Shown piece after piece: positions 8,428 to 17,024 of a stretch of DNA of 42,632 bases. A model generated the notes under the pieces. It saw only the letters and a list, made by a program, of their open reading frames with translations, had not been told where the DNA came from and ran no database searches. The stretch comes from Vibrio ostreicida (GTDB lineage: Bacteria; Pseudomonadota; Gammaproteobacteria; Enterobacterales; Vibrionaceae): positions 1 to 42,632 of the forward strand of contig NZ_JABEYA020000025.1 in the NCBI RefSeq assembly GCF_013074385.2, written 5' to 3'. Made by a program: the position numbers and the translations under genes. Positions within the stretch are counted from its first letter, which is position 1. Every line of letters begins with the position of its first letter.

Positions 8428-8847
8428 ATGTTTCAGATTGGAGAACTGGCTAAACGCTGCAAAGTGACGTCAGACACGCTGCGTTTTTATGAAAAAAACC
8501 AGTTAATTACCCCCGCGGGACGCAGTGAGTCTGGATATCGTCTATATAGTGAAGAGAACCAACAGCAAGTTCATTTCATCCTTAAAGCGAAGGACTTGGG
8601 GTTAAGCTTGGATGAAATTCGTGAGTTACTGGGTATTAAGTTAGAGGCAACCGAGCACAGTTGTGCGGAGGTCAAAGCCATCACCAGTGCGAAATTGGCC
8701 TTGATTGATGAAAAAATTAGCGAGCTTAGCCAAATACGTGCCGCATTGAAGAAGATTAATGATGCGTGCTGCGGGCATGTTGATGACGATGCGAGTCATT
8801 GTTCAATACTGGGTGCATTAGGCAACGGTTTACCTAAGAAACCGTGA
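8428..8847 (+). CDS. zntR: Zn(II)-responsive MerR-family regulator ZntR
   Basis: A 139-residue MerR-family activator, in E. coli the regulator of the zinc exporter ZntA. The N-terminal winged helix reads MFQIGELAKRCKVTSDTLRFYEK and is followed by SGYRLYSEEN. A long dimerisation helix leads to a metal-binding end with C79 (HSCAEV), a CC pair (ACCGHV) and HCSIL, matching the Cys/Cys-Cys/His/Cys set of ZntR rather than the CueR pattern. The target gene is not in the window. Its stop codon directly abuts the stop of the convergent GGDEF gene. Confidence 0.9.
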   Translation: MFQIGELAKRCKVTSDTLRFYEKNQLITPAGRSESGYRLYSEENQQQVHFILKAKDLGLSLDEIRELLGIKLEATEHSCAEVKAITSAKLALIDEKISELSQIRAALKKINDACCGHVDDDASHCSILGALGNGLPKKP

Positions 8848-9849
8848 TCAACTGGCTTGTTGTATATTTGCTTTGATCGTTGACTTAATTTTCATGTCTG
8901 GTAAATGGGAATGGTATAGCGTGACTTGGTTACGTCCGGTTTGCTTGGAGTAGTACATCGCCTTGTCTGCTTGAATCAACAGTTCTTTATAGTGGCTGAC
9001 TTTAGCGTTGACCTCTGCAATGCCAATACTGACCGTTGGGTGTATGATATGACCATCGACGGTACAGGGGGAGTCTTGGACAGATTGACGAATACGTTCG
9101 GCAATTTCATAGGCCTGAATGGCATTGGTGTTAGGCAGCATGATTCCAAACTCTTCGCCGCCGAGGCGGCCAATGGCATCACTGCCACGAATTTGCTCCT
9201 GACAAACGTGGGCGACTTGTGTAATGACTTCATCTCCAGACAAGTGACCCACCTGATCGTTAATCTCTTTGAAATGGTCGATATCGATCATCAGACACGA
9301 GAGACTTAGCTGAGGGTCGGCATGCTGCTTTAACGCCTCTTGGAGCATATCTATAAATGCTCTGCGGTTAAAGATGCCGGTTAACTCATCGGTTTCAGAC
9401 AAGCGCTTGAGTTCTTCCTGACGGCGATAATAACGGGTGATATCTCGTTCTTGCCAAAGTACCAGTGATGGCCCTTCCGGAGAGAGTAAAGGCTTAATTG
9501 TCGCCTCAAACCACATGTTTTCGGTGCCATCTAAGGTTTCGATCTCATCGATGGATAATTGGAGGCATTCCATTGGACTGACACTGTACTGAACGACCAA
9601 AGGCTGCACAGACTCAGTGACGCTGTTAATGTACCCCTGCAATTGATCGGCTTTTTCCTGAGGTAGCAGGTCGTGCAGTGTTCGGTTGATGTAACTATTT
9701 TTTTCTAGGCGAACGGTATGGAATGTTCCCCCAAAGCCTTCGACAAAGCGCCCCGACGGTTCTAATACAAAAAGTCGGTCAGGAAGTTCATTTAGAATCA
9801 GGCTAAGCCATTCTTCCCTGTGCTTATCAAGCATAAAATTGCTACTCAA
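8848..9849 (-). CDS. PAS-GGDEF diguanylate cyclase
   Basis: A 333-residue soluble protein expected to make cyclic di-GMP from two GTP. A PAS-like sensory domain covers about residues 15-140 (with FEATIKPLL and VLWQERDITRYYRRQEEL at its end), followed by a short coiled helix and a GGDEF domain at about 150-310. The signature is an active GGEEF (residues 230-234), with the metal-binding IDIDHFKEIND and DELTGIFNRRAF. An inhibitory I-site RGSD lies at 221-224, exactly five residues upstream, so product feedback inhibition is likely. No signal peptide or membrane segment is seen. The PAS ligand cannot be predicted. Confidence 0.93.
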   Translation of the reverse strand: MSSNFMLDKHREEWLSLILNELPDRLFVLEPSGRFVEGFGGTFHTVRLEKNSYINRTLHDLLPQEKADQLQGYINSVTESVQPLVVQYSVSPMECLQLSIDEIETLDGTENMWFEATIKPLLSPEGPSLVLWQERDITRYYRRQEELKRLSETDELTGIFNRRAFIDMLQEALKQHADPQLSLSCLMIDIDHFKEINDQVGHLSGDEVITQVAHVCQEQIRGSDAIGRLGGEEFGIMLPNTNAIQAYEIAERIRQSVQDSPCTVDGHIIHPTVSIGIAEVNAKVSHYKELLIQADKAMYYSKQTGRNQVTLYHSHLPDMKIKSTIKANIQQAS

Positions 9850-10047
9850 GGTTAAATTAATTGAGCATTATATCGACAGAATTTCTTAAGGCAATCGTAG
9901 AAGATCACAGTTTTTCGACTGTATCTGCGTTTAATACAACCAATCGCGACATAACGTTGAGATTAGGTTTTATATCGTGAAATTGTCTCAGGGTTAAGAC
10001 AAAAAACAGAGATAAAATGATAAAGCCAATGGTTAGCTTGTCTAAAT

Positions 10048-10084
10048 AAAAAAAACCAGACGCTGGGGAGCTGTCTGGTTTTTT
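10048..10084 (-). terminator. Rho-independent terminator of the dusB-fis operon
   Basis: On the minus strand a stem of AAAACCAGAC pairing with GTCTGGTTTT, with a short G/C-rich loop, is followed by a run of T. It lies just after the fis stop codon. Confidence 0.9.
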
Positions 10085-10107
10085 GTCACAAAAATTCGAC
10101 TAAACGA

Positions 10108-10404
10108 TTAGTTCATGCCGTATTTTTTAAGTTTTTTACGAAGTGTACCGCGGTTGATTCCCATCATAGTTGCAGCACGAGTCTGGTTACCACGTGTGTA
10201 CTGCATAATTGTGTCCAGCAAAGGCTGTTCAACTTCAGCCAGAACTAATTCGTATAGTTCAGTGACTTCCTGACCGTTTAATTGAGCCAGATAGTTTTTA
10301 AGAGAGGCTTTAACGGAGTCACGTAAAGGCTTCTGAGTGATCTGGTCTTGTGACGTTACGGTAGTTACTGTTAATGCTTCTGAAGTCAGATTTTGTTCGA
10401 ACAT
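10108..10404 (-). CDS. fis: DNA-binding protein Fis
   Basis: A 98-residue nucleoid protein and global regulator that bends DNA as a dimer. The family pattern is complete: an N-terminal beta-hairpin region, dimer helices (LRDSVKASLKNYLAQLNGQ, then EVTELYELVLAEVEQPLL) and the C-terminal helix-turn-helix TRGNQTRAATMMGINRGTLR. Length and sequence are those of gammaproteobacterial Fis. It follows dusB by 23 bp, the classic dusB-fis operon, and should be driven by the promoter ahead of dusB, giving growth-phase control. Confidence 0.98.
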   Translation of the reverse strand: MFEQNLTSEALTVTTVTSQDQITQKPLRDSVKASLKNYLAQLNGQEVTELYELVLAEVEQPLLDTIMQYTRGNQTRAATMMGINRGTLRKKLKKYGMN

Positions 10405-10427
10405 ATTCGGTCTAGCTCTTCTCTTAA

Positions 10428-11396
10428 TTATGGTGCAACGTTATCAAAATACCCCTCAAGTGCTTCAATCTGCAGCGCGGCTGCATCGAGAGCATTGAAG
10501 GTACGGCGAAACTCACTGGCTTGCTCATGTTCTTTTAGGTACCAACCTACGTGCTTACGCGCGATACGAGGTCCCAGAAACTCTCCATAGAAATCATGGA
10601 GAGCGTTGACATGACCAAGCAGTATGTCTTTCACTTGCGCTAATGGAAGATCAGGCATAGTGGTGCCGTTTTCCAAAAAGTGTTGGATTTCGTTAAAAAT
10701 CCACGGACGACCTTGCGCTGGGCGTCCAATCATCAAAGCGTCGGCACCTGTAAACTCAAGTACACGTTTGGCCTTTTCCGGGCTATCGATATCGCCGTTA
10801 GCGATTACCGGTATTGAAATGGCCTGCTTAGCCGCTTTGATACTGTCATATTCGGCCTCACCCTTGTACATACACGCTTTTGTCCTGCCATGCAGTGCCA
10901 GTGCTTGTATGCCGCAGTCTTCGGCTAATTTAGCGATTTGGACACAGTTCTTGTTGTCTGTATCCCAGCCTGTTCGAGTTTTTAACGTCACGGGGACATC
11001 GACTGCATTGACAACGGCTTTCAGAATATCTTCGATCATATCTGGAAAACGAAGCAGTGCAGAACCGGCAAGCTTTTTATTCACCTTTTTTGCTGGACAG
11101 CCCATATTGATATCGATGATTTGCGCACCGTTCTCAACACTAAACTGAGCAGCGTCGGCCATCAGTTGGGGATCGGCTCCCGCTATTTGTACAGAGCGAA
11201 TGCCTGATTCACCTTCATGAACCATACGTTGCATGGACTTTGACGTTTTCCACAGCTTCGGGTTAGAGGACATCATTTCACTGACCGCCATCCCGGCTCC
11301 GTAGCGGAGGCATAACTCACGAAACGGTCTATCGGTCACACCCGCCATGGGTGCAAGGATAAGTTTATTCTTAAGTTGATGATTTCCGATTCTCAA
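10428..11396 (-). CDS. dusB: tRNA-dihydrouridine synthase B
   Basis: A flavoenzyme that reduces specific uridines in tRNA to dihydrouridine. It shows the TIM-barrel Dus motifs LAPMAGVTDRPFRELC, SEMMSSNP, the FMN and tRNA-binding segment DINMGCPAKKVN with the catalytic cysteine, TLKTRTGW, and LMIGRPAQGRPWIF. I chose the TTG at 11396 (RIGNHQLKNKL), which matches the usual family start and has GAAGA just upstream. It also leaves a leader of about 30 bases behind the apparent -10 box at 11432-11437. The longer frame to 11423 would start almost at the transcription start. fis follows 23 bp downstream. Confidence 0.95.
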   Translation of the reverse strand: MRIGNHQLKNKLILAPMAGVTDRPFRELCLRYGAGMAVSEMMSSNPKLWKTSKSMQRMVHEGESGIRSVQIAGADPQLMADAAQFSVENGAQIIDINMGCPAKKVNKKLAGSALLRFPDMIEDILKAVVNAVDVPVTLKTRTGWDTDNKNCVQIAKLAEDCGIQALALHGRTKACMYKGEAEYDSIKAAKQAISIPVIANGDIDSPEKAKRVLEFTGADALMIGRPAQGRPWIFNEIQHFLENGTTMPDLPLAQVKDILLGHVNALHDFYGEFLGPRIARKHVGWYLKEHEQASEFRRTFNALDAAALQIEALEGYFDNVAP

Positions 11397-11431
11397 AACG
11401 TCTTCACAGCTTAGTACCAGCAAGGGCGCGC

Positions 11432-11460
11432 ATTTTACGCATTTTTTAACGCTGTGAAAA
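11432..11460 (-). promoter_or_regulatory. dusB-fis promoter with GC-rich discriminator
   Basis: On the minus strand a -35 TTTTCA (11460-11455), a 17-bp spacer and a -10 TAAAAT (11437-11432) are followed at once by GCGCGCCC. An AT-rich stretch suitable as an UP element lies upstream. The GC-rich discriminator is typical of promoters under stringent (ppGpp/DksA) control, as is known for fis in E. coli. Confidence 0.6.
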
Positions 11461-11523
11461 GACTAATATTTGAGCATTTACAAATTGTTTTTGCAATTAG
11501 TATTATTTTCAGACAATTAGCGC

Positions 11524-12423
11524 TTAAAGTACAGCCTCACCCTGTTTGTTACCAGATATTAGACACCACTCATTTTGCTCTTTAATGGGGCCAATATGAA
11601 ACTCATCACGATAGTGATTGGCGACATCTTCGGCTTGTGTGTCCAAAACGCCGGACATGGCCAGTGCGCCATCTTTCTTTATCAGAGACTTAATCGCTGG
11701 AGAGAGCGCGCGTAATGGAGCCGCCAAGATATTCGCGATCAGTACATCAGCTAAAAGCCCTTCCGGCTGGTCTTGGGGAAGATACACATGCAATTTTTCT
11801 GCGACGCCGTTGCGTTCAGCATTGTCTTTCGATGCAAGAAGAGCTTGTGGATCAATATCGATTCCAATCACTTTCTCTGCGCCAAGCTTGATTGCCGCGA
11901 TCGCAAGAATGCCTGAGCCACAGCCGAAGTCGATGACGGTTTTACCGGATAGATCAGTGCTTTCTAGCCACTCCAAACATAGAGCGGTGGTGGGGTGGGT
12001 CCCAGTACCAAATGCCAGCCCAGGATCAAGCATAACGTTGATTGCATCGGGATCCGGTACGTCACGCCAGCTCGGACAAATCCAGAGGCGCTCACCAAAT
12101 TTCATTGGATGGAAATTGTCCATCCACTCTCGTTCCCAATCTTTGTCTTCAAGCTGCTCGACTTTATGAGCAAAATCGTTGGGGAGCAGTGTGCTCAGCT
12201 TGATTTGTTCGAGGATGAATGACGTATCGGCTTGTGCATCGTACAGGGCCAAAATGTCGGTATCTCCCCACAGGCGAGTTTCACCCGGAAGTGGTTCGAA
12301 CACTGGCGTATCGTGAGCATCTAAAAACGTCACTGACAGCGCTCCAGTTTCCTCCATCAGCATATCACCGATCTGTAAAGCATTGAGGTTGGTTGCGTTG
12401 AGCTTAATTTGAATCCAAGGCAT
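11524..12423 (-). CDS. prmA: Ribosomal protein L11 methyltransferase
   Basis: An SAM-dependent methyltransferase that trimethylates ribosomal protein L11. The N-terminal recognition domain begins MPWIQIKLNATN. The catalytic domain shows LDPGLAFGTGTHPTTALCLEWL, the SAM motif VIDFGCGSGILAIAAIKLGA, GIDIDPQAL, and the NILAAPL motif that replaces NPPY in this family. The 299 residues match the family length. It sits between panF and dusB as in enterobacteria, with about 127 bp before dusB holding the dusB-fis promoter. Confidence 0.97.
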   Translation of the reverse strand: MPWIQIKLNATNLNALQIGDMLMEETGALSVTFLDAHDTPVFEPLPGETRLWGDTDILALYDAQADTSFILEQIKLSTLLPNDFAHKVEQLEDKDWEREWMDNFHPMKFGERLWICPSWRDVPDPDAINVMLDPGLAFGTGTHPTTALCLEWLESTDLSGKTVIDFGCGSGILAIAAIKLGAEKVIGIDIDPQALLASKDNAERNGVAEKLHVYLPQDQPEGLLADVLIANILAAPLRALSPAIKSLIKKDGALAMSGVLDTQAEDVANHYRDEFHIGPIKEQNEWCLISGNKQGEAVL

Positions 12424-12501
12424 GGGCTGTCCGGTATGATTGGCTGTGGTCTAAGAAGACGGAGTCTATCACGATCTTCCCTTGGTATAAAAAGGGAGTC
12501 T

Positions 12502-13956
12502 TCAATAAGCTCTTTGATTGCTTTTGTTTGGATCGGATAGGCTGCCTAGCACGAACGTGACGAAACCGACTATTAATGTAGGTACGATAGCGTGAACACC
12601 AAATAGGTTGGGTTTGAATACAGATAAGCTGATGTAGCAGGTCAAGCCACTTACCATGGAAAAAAGAGCACCTCGAGCTGACGCTTTTTTCCAATATAAG
12701 CCAAGTATTAAGGGCCACAGGAAGACCGCTTGCAGGCCACCAAATGCAAGTAGATTGAGCCAGATGATCATCTCCGGTGGATTGGTGGCAGCAACAAACA
12801 CCAAGGTCGAAAAAATACCTGTGATCCACAATGATAGTTTAGAAAGCTTTCTGTCTGAATCTGACCTTTGAGCAAGCTTAGGATTGATGTAATTGAGATA
12901 CAAATCTTTTAGCAAAGTTGCTGAAGCCTGAATCAATTGAGAGTCAATAGTTGACATGATGGCGGCCATAGGGCCGGCTAAGAAAATACCGGCAACGACT
13001 GGAGGTAATACCGTTATCATCAAGGTTGGCATAATTTGATCAGGGCTTGCAATATGAGGCACTAAAGCTCTGCCAAGCGCTCCTGAAAGGTGCATCCCAA
13101 GCATAAGAAATGCGACCATGGCCGTGCTGATTACCATGCCACGATGAAGGGATTGGCTGGAACTATACGACATGCATCTTACTGCCGCATGTGGTAAACC
13201 GATAACGCCAAAACACACCAATATCCAGAAGCTGAGCATAAAAGGCTGGCTGAGAAAATTATCGGGTCCATAAGGGGTGATAAGGCTAGGATCGATGTGG
13301 TGTAAATCAGTGATCAACTCACCTAAGCCACCTCCTGCGTGGATAATCCCTACAAGTAAAGCGATAGTACCGATGATCATTATGATCCCTTGCACGGCAT
13401 CCGTCATTGCTACGGCACGAAAACCTCCAATCGTTGTATATAAACCTACAGTGATTGCAAAGATGGTCAAACCTTGTAAGTAACTCAGGCCTGTAACGGT
13501 TTGAAGTAAGCGGGCCGCGCCAATAAACTGCACCACCATGATGGCAAAAAAAGCGAGTAATAGTGTCAATGAGGCGAATATAACCACAGCACGATTACGA
13601 TAACGAGCATACAACATATCGTTAAGAGTTAGCGCATTGTGACGCCTTGCTTCAATAGCAAATTTCTTACCCAACACGCCCAATGTTAGCCATGCTGCGG
13701 GCAGTTGGATCATGGCGAGTAAAACCCAGCCAAGTCCCATTTTATAAGCGGCTCCCGGCCCACCAATAAATGAACTTGCACTTGCGTAGGTTGCCGCGAG
13801 AGTCATGGCTAGGACAAAGCCACCCATACTGCGATTGCCAAGAAAGTAGTTGCTGAGAAAGTTCTGTTTGTTGTTGCTCTGGGACTGGCTATAGAACGCA
13901 AGAGCAAAAACGCTAACAAGATAGATGACTAGTGGGAGAATCAGCTCACTGTTCAT
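12502..13956 (-). CDS. panF: Sodium/pantothenate symporter
   Basis: A 484-residue inner-membrane protein of the sodium/solute symporter (SLC5) family with about 13 hydrophobic helices. Family marks include NYFLGNRSMGGFVLAMTLAATYASASSFIGGPGAAYKMG near the N-terminus (residues 36-74), GFRAVAMTDAVQG, and AAIMSTIDSQLIQASA. In E. coli PanF brings in pantothenate, the coenzyme A precursor. The assignment rests mainly on the yhdT-panF-prmA order and the overall match. It overlaps the end of yhdT by 11 bp, so the two are translationally coupled. Confidence 0.93.
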   Translation of the reverse strand: MNSELILPLVIYLVSVFALAFYSQSQSNNKQNFLSNYFLGNRSMGGFVLAMTLAATYASASSFIGGPGAAYKMGLGWVLLAMIQLPAAWLTLGVLGKKFAIEARRHNALTLNDMLYARYRNRAVVIFASLTLLLAFFAIMVVQFIGAARLLQTVTGLSYLQGLTIFAITVGLYTTIGGFRAVAMTDAVQGIIMIIGTIALLVGIIHAGGGLGELITDLHHIDPSLITPYGPDNFLSQPFMLSFWILVCFGVIGLPHAAVRCMSYSSSQSLHRGMVISTAMVAFLMLGMHLSGALGRALVPHIASPDQIMPTLMITVLPPVVAGIFLAGPMAAIMSTIDSQLIQASATLLKDLYLNYINPKLAQRSDSDRKLSKLSLWITGIFSTLVFVAATNPPEMIIWLNLLAFGGLQAVFLWPLILGLYWKKASARGALFSMVSGLTCYISLSVFKPNLFGVHAIVPTLIVGFVTFVLGSLSDPNKSNQRAY

Positions 13957-14230
13957 GGTTTTCCTCTTCTTCTGTACTAAAAGACATATCTTGATAGATA
14001 TACCTAACCATCAATGCGCACAATACAGTAAAAATGAGTGGCCCGATGACACAAGAAAATAGAAACCACAAAGGTAGCCCAAAGTAGAGAGTTGGAAGTG
14101 TTTCTCTAGGGAGATTAGGAAATATGAGATAGGCAGATGCGTACCACCAAACAAAATAAGCTAGGGCAAGATACACAGCCCATCTGGCTTCTCTGTAAGC
14201 TTGTTGGTAGCGTTCAGACAAGGTTTTCAT
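13946..14230 (-). CDS. yhdT: YhdT family membrane protein (DUF997)
   Basis: A 94-residue protein with two hydrophobic segments (about residues 18-37 and 48-75) and an acidic tail (STEEEENHEQ). The opening YQQAYREARWAVYLALAYFVWW is typical of YhdT/DUF997. It is always found next to panF and resembles the small partner subunits of other sodium/solute symporters, so an accessory role for PanF is a reasonable guess but unproven. The stop lies 11 bp inside panF. Confidence 0.88.
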   Translation of the reverse strand: MKTLSERYQQAYREARWAVYLALAYFVWWYASAYLIFPNLPRETLPTLYFGLPLWFLFSCVIGPLIFTVLCALMVRYIYQDMSFSTEEEENHEQ

Positions 14231-14352
14231 CGTTTTAATCCAGTCGTGCTAGCAATTTACGCTAAGAATTTGAGTATAAGTTGCTTGTTAAAGCACTATA
14301 CAGAAGCGGTATTGTGGCAAAACTGGCAGTGGAGTTCCACCAAGCAAAGAAG

Positions 14353-14384
14353 AAATAAAAATAGGCAGCGGATGCTGCCTATAT
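14353..14384 (-). terminator. Rho-independent terminator after accC
   Basis: On the minus strand ATAGGCAGC pairs with GCTGCCTAT around a four-base loop and is followed by TTTTATTTCT. It separates the accBC transcript from yhdT-panF, which then needs its own promoter in 14231-14350. Confidence 0.8.
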
Positions 14385-14409
14385 CAAGAACTAGAGACTT
14401 ACTCTGTGC

Positions 14410-15753
14410 TTATTGTAGGCCGAGTTTCTTTTCTAAGTAATGAATGTTGGCACCACCATGCTGGAAGTTCTCATCATTCATGATCGATTCCTGCAAAGTC
14501 ACATTGGTTTTGATACCTTCAACAATCATCTCACCGAGTGCGTTTTTCATGCGTGCAATCGCGACATCTCTATTTTCACCAAAGGTGATGAGCTTGCCGA
14601 CCATTGAATCATAATGAGGAGGCACGGTGTAACCAGAGTAAATGTGAGATTCCCAGCGCACACCCATACCGCCTGGTGCGTGGAAACGTTCGATTTTACC
14701 TGGTGAAGGAAGAAAACGTTCTGGGTCCTCGGCGTTAATACGACACTCAATTGCGTGGCCACGGATCTTGATGTCATCCTGTGTGAAGGACAAAGGTTGA
14801 CCTGCTGCTACTCGAAGCTGCTCTTTGATAAGGTCGACGCCAGTGACCATTTCTGTTACTGGATGTTCAACCTGAATACGTGTATTCATCTCAATGAAGT
14901 AGAATTCGCCATTCTCATAGAGGAACTCAAAGGTGCCCGCACCGCGGTAACCTATTTCCAAACATGCGCGAGTACAGCGTTCACCGATGTATTTACGCAT
15001 CTCTTCGGTAATACCTGGAGCTGGCGCTTCCTCGACCACTTTCTGGTGGCGACGTTGCATCGAACAGTCACGCTCACCAAGGTGGATAGCCCCCCCTTGA
15101 CCGTCGGCAATAATCTGAACTTCAACGTGACGAGGGTTTTCTAGGAATTTCTCCATGTAAACCATGTCGTTGTTAAAGGCAGCTTTCGCTTCGGCACGTG
15201 TCATAGCGATGGCTTCGACTAAATCAGCTTCCGAGCGTACAACGCGCATACCGCGTCCACCACCACCACCAGACGCTTTAATAATGACTGGGTAGCCAAT
15301 ACGTTTTGCGTGGGCTTTATTCTTTTGCTCATCGTTGTCCAGAGGTCCATCAGAGCCAGGCACACAAGGGACGCCTGCTTTTTTCATTGAGGTGATCGCC
15401 GAAACCTTGTCACCCATGATGCGGATGGTGTCCGCCTTAGGGCCAACAAAGATAAAGCCGCTGCGTTCTACTTGCTCGGCAAAATCAGCATTTTCCGATA
15501 GGAACCCGTAACCTGGGTGGATAGCGACCGCCCCAGTGACTTCTGCGGCTGAAATAATACGCGGAATATTCAAGTAGCTATCAATACCACGGGCAGGACC
15601 AATACAAATCGCTTCATCAGCCAACAGTACGTGTTTTAGGTCTCGGTCGGCAGTAGAGTGCACGGCGACGGTTTTGATGCCCAGTTCTTTACATGCACGA
15701 AGAATGCGAAGTGCAATTTCACCTCGGTTCGCGATGACTAATTTATCTAGCAT
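14410..15753 (-). CDS. accC: Acetyl-CoA carboxylase, biotin carboxylase subunit
   Basis: Carboxylates the biotin on AccB with ATP and bicarbonate, the first half of the acetyl-CoA carboxylase reaction. It shows MLDKLVIANRGEIALRILRA, IHPGYGFLSENADFA, the glycine-rich ATP loop KASGGGGGRGMRVV, GERDCSMQRRHQKVVEEAPAP, and the catalytic EMNTRIQVEHPVTEMVTG. The 447 residues match the E. coli enzyme. It follows accB by 15 bp in the same operon. Confidence 0.98.
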   Translation of the reverse strand: MLDKLVIANRGEIALRILRACKELGIKTVAVHSTADRDLKHVLLADEAICIGPARGIDSYLNIPRIISAAEVTGAVAIHPGYGFLSENADFAEQVERSGFIFVGPKADTIRIMGDKVSAITSMKKAGVPCVPGSDGPLDNDEQKNKAHAKRIGYPVIIKASGGGGGRGMRVVRSEADLVEAIAMTRAEAKAAFNNDMVYMEKFLENPRHVEVQIIADGQGGAIHLGERDCSMQRRHQKVVEEAPAPGITEEMRKYIGERCTRACLEIGYRGAGTFEFLYENGEFYFIEMNTRIQVEHPVTEMVTGVDLIKEQLRVAAGQPLSFTQDDIKIRGHAIECRINAEDPERFLPSPGKIERFHAPGGMGVRWESHIYSGYTVPPHYDSMVGKLITFGENRDVAIARMKNALGEMIVEGIKTNVTLQESIMNDENFQHGGANIHYLEKKLGLQ

Positions 15754-15768
15754 AAGAGAGAGCCTCTG

Positions 15769-16227
15769 TTATTCGATAATAACAAGTGGTTGGTCGAATT
15801 CGACGGGATTGCCGTCTTCAACTAGGATAGCCGTTACAACACCTGACTTGTCAGCCTCGATTTGGTTCATCATTTTCATGGCTTCAACAATACATAGGGT
15901 ATCGCCGGCGCTAACGCTTTGTCCGACTTCGATGAATGATTTTGCATCTGGACTTGGAGAGCGATAGAAAGTACCGACCATTGGAGAAAGAACATGATGA
16001 CCAGCGGGTACGGCAGGTGCAGCCGGCTCGCTTGCGGCTGCTGGTGCCGCGGGTGCTACAGGTGCTGGTGCCATAAGTGGTGCGGGTGCTGCATAGTGGA
16101 TAGGAGCGGGTGCAGCTGCACCATGACGGCTGATGCGTACGGATTCTTCGCCTTCAGCGATTTCCAGTTCAGCGATGCCAGATTCTTCAACTAACTCGAT
16201 AAGCTTCTTGATTTTACGGATATCCAT
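15769..16227 (-). CDS. accB: Biotin carboxyl carrier protein of acetyl-CoA carboxylase
   Basis: The carrier subunit that shuttles carboxyl-biotin between AccC and the carboxyltransferase. It is 152 residues long, with an N-terminal helix (MDIRKIKKLIELVEESGIAE), a long Ala/Pro-rich hinge at about 36-76, and the biotinyl domain from 77 to 152. Biotin is attached to K118 in the motif EAMKMMN. The thumb region SPMVGTFYRSPSPDAKSF, special to AccB, is present. It is cotranscribed with accC, and aroQ lies 58 bp upstream on the same strand. Confidence 0.98.
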   Translation of the reverse strand: MDIRKIKKLIELVEESGIAELEIAEGEESVRISRHGAAAPAPIHYAAPAPLMAPAPVAPAAPAAASEPAAPAVPAGHHVLSPMVGTFYRSPSPDAKSFIEVGQSVSAGDTLCIVEAMKMMNQIEADKSGVVTAILVEDGNPVEFDQPLVIIE

Positions 16228-16256
16228 CTTTCTGTCTCTTTATCTCGTGAATAAGA

Positions 16257-16273
16257 CAGCTCTCTTAGAGCTG
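16257..16273 (-). other. Hairpin in the aroQ-accB spacer
   Basis: A 7-bp perfect inverted repeat (CAGCTCT / AGAGCTG, three-base loop) lies between the aroQ stop and accB. It has no clear U tract, so it may be a weak terminator, a processing site or an accB leader structure. Confidence 0.4.
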
Positions 16274-16285
16274 CAGAGTGTTTAT

Positions 16286-16735
16286 TTACTTTGCCCGCAA
16301 TTGGGTTATTGCCGCCGACAAAGCGAATTGGTAGCCTTGTGCACCCAAGCCACAAATCACGCCCTCTGCCTTATCAGACAAAAAAGAGTGGTGACGAAAA
16401 GGTTCTCGGGCATGTACATTGGATAAATGCACTTCAATAAATGGGATCGACACGCCGAGTAAGGCATCGCGTAATGCAACGCTGGTATGAGTTAAAGCGG
16501 CCGGATTGATGACAATAAAATCCACCTTACCGAGTGAAGCATGAATTTTCTCGATCAACTCGTATTCGCGATTTGACTGGAGATGTTCAAGCTCCACGCC
16601 TTCCTGGCGGGCCTGCTCTGTTAACGTGTCGATAATTTGTTGTAAGGTCTGGGAACCATAGTGACCGGGTTCGCGTTGCCCTAACAGATTTAAATTTGGT
16701 CCATTTAAGACAAGAATACGTGATTTAGCTGTCAT
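16286..16735 (-). CDS. aroQ: 3-dehydroquinate dehydratase, type II
   Basis: Third step of the shikimate pathway, turning 3-dehydroquinate into 3-dehydroshikimate. The type II enzyme is recognised by ILVLNGPNLNLLGQREPGHYG with the catalytic tyrosine, LEHLQSNREYELIEKIH, IVINPAALTHTSVALRDAL, and FIEVHLSNVHAREPFRHHSFLS with the active-site His. The length of 149 residues is typical, and the protein forms dodecamers in its family. It is first in the aroQ-accB-accC cluster, and the 289-bp region upstream to acs should hold its promoter. Confidence 0.97.
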   Translation of the reverse strand: MTAKSRILVLNGPNLNLLGQREPGHYGSQTLQQIIDTLTEQARQEGVELEHLQSNREYELIEKIHASLGKVDFIVINPAALTHTSVALRDALLGVSIPFIEVHLSNVHAREPFRHHSFLSDKAEGVICGLGAQGYQFALSAAITQLRAK

Positions 16736-16978
16736 TATGTTGCCATCTTCCTACTTCGTGTTATGAACTAGAATATACCCACACTATTGTCGATTCTGTA
16801 TGATTTTTTTGTCAAGAATCACCCAGATCTTTAAAATAGACCCAGATTATAGCTAATTCAGCACATTTAGCAGCAAATTACTGGTCTAATCTCCTGTCGA
16901 GGGTCAAATATTTTGTAAGCAAGATCATAAAACCCACATAGCACTTATGCGCGGTTGGTGGCGGGTGGGCCTAGACAG

Positions 16979-17005
16979 AAAAAAGCCGCCATTGTCGTGG
17001 CGGCT
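16979..17005 (-). terminator. Rho-independent terminator of acs
   Basis: On the minus strand AGCCGCCA pairs perfectly with TGGCGGCT around a six-base loop, followed by TTTTTT. It starts about 20 bp past the acs stop. Confidence 0.9.
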
Positions 17006-17024
17006 ATGTTGTGAGTCGTGAGTG

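Noticed and set aside
12404..12829. 141-codon minus-strand frame overlapping the end of panF
   Set aside because: It is a shadow frame of panF, with a composition unlike a real protein and no ribosome site.
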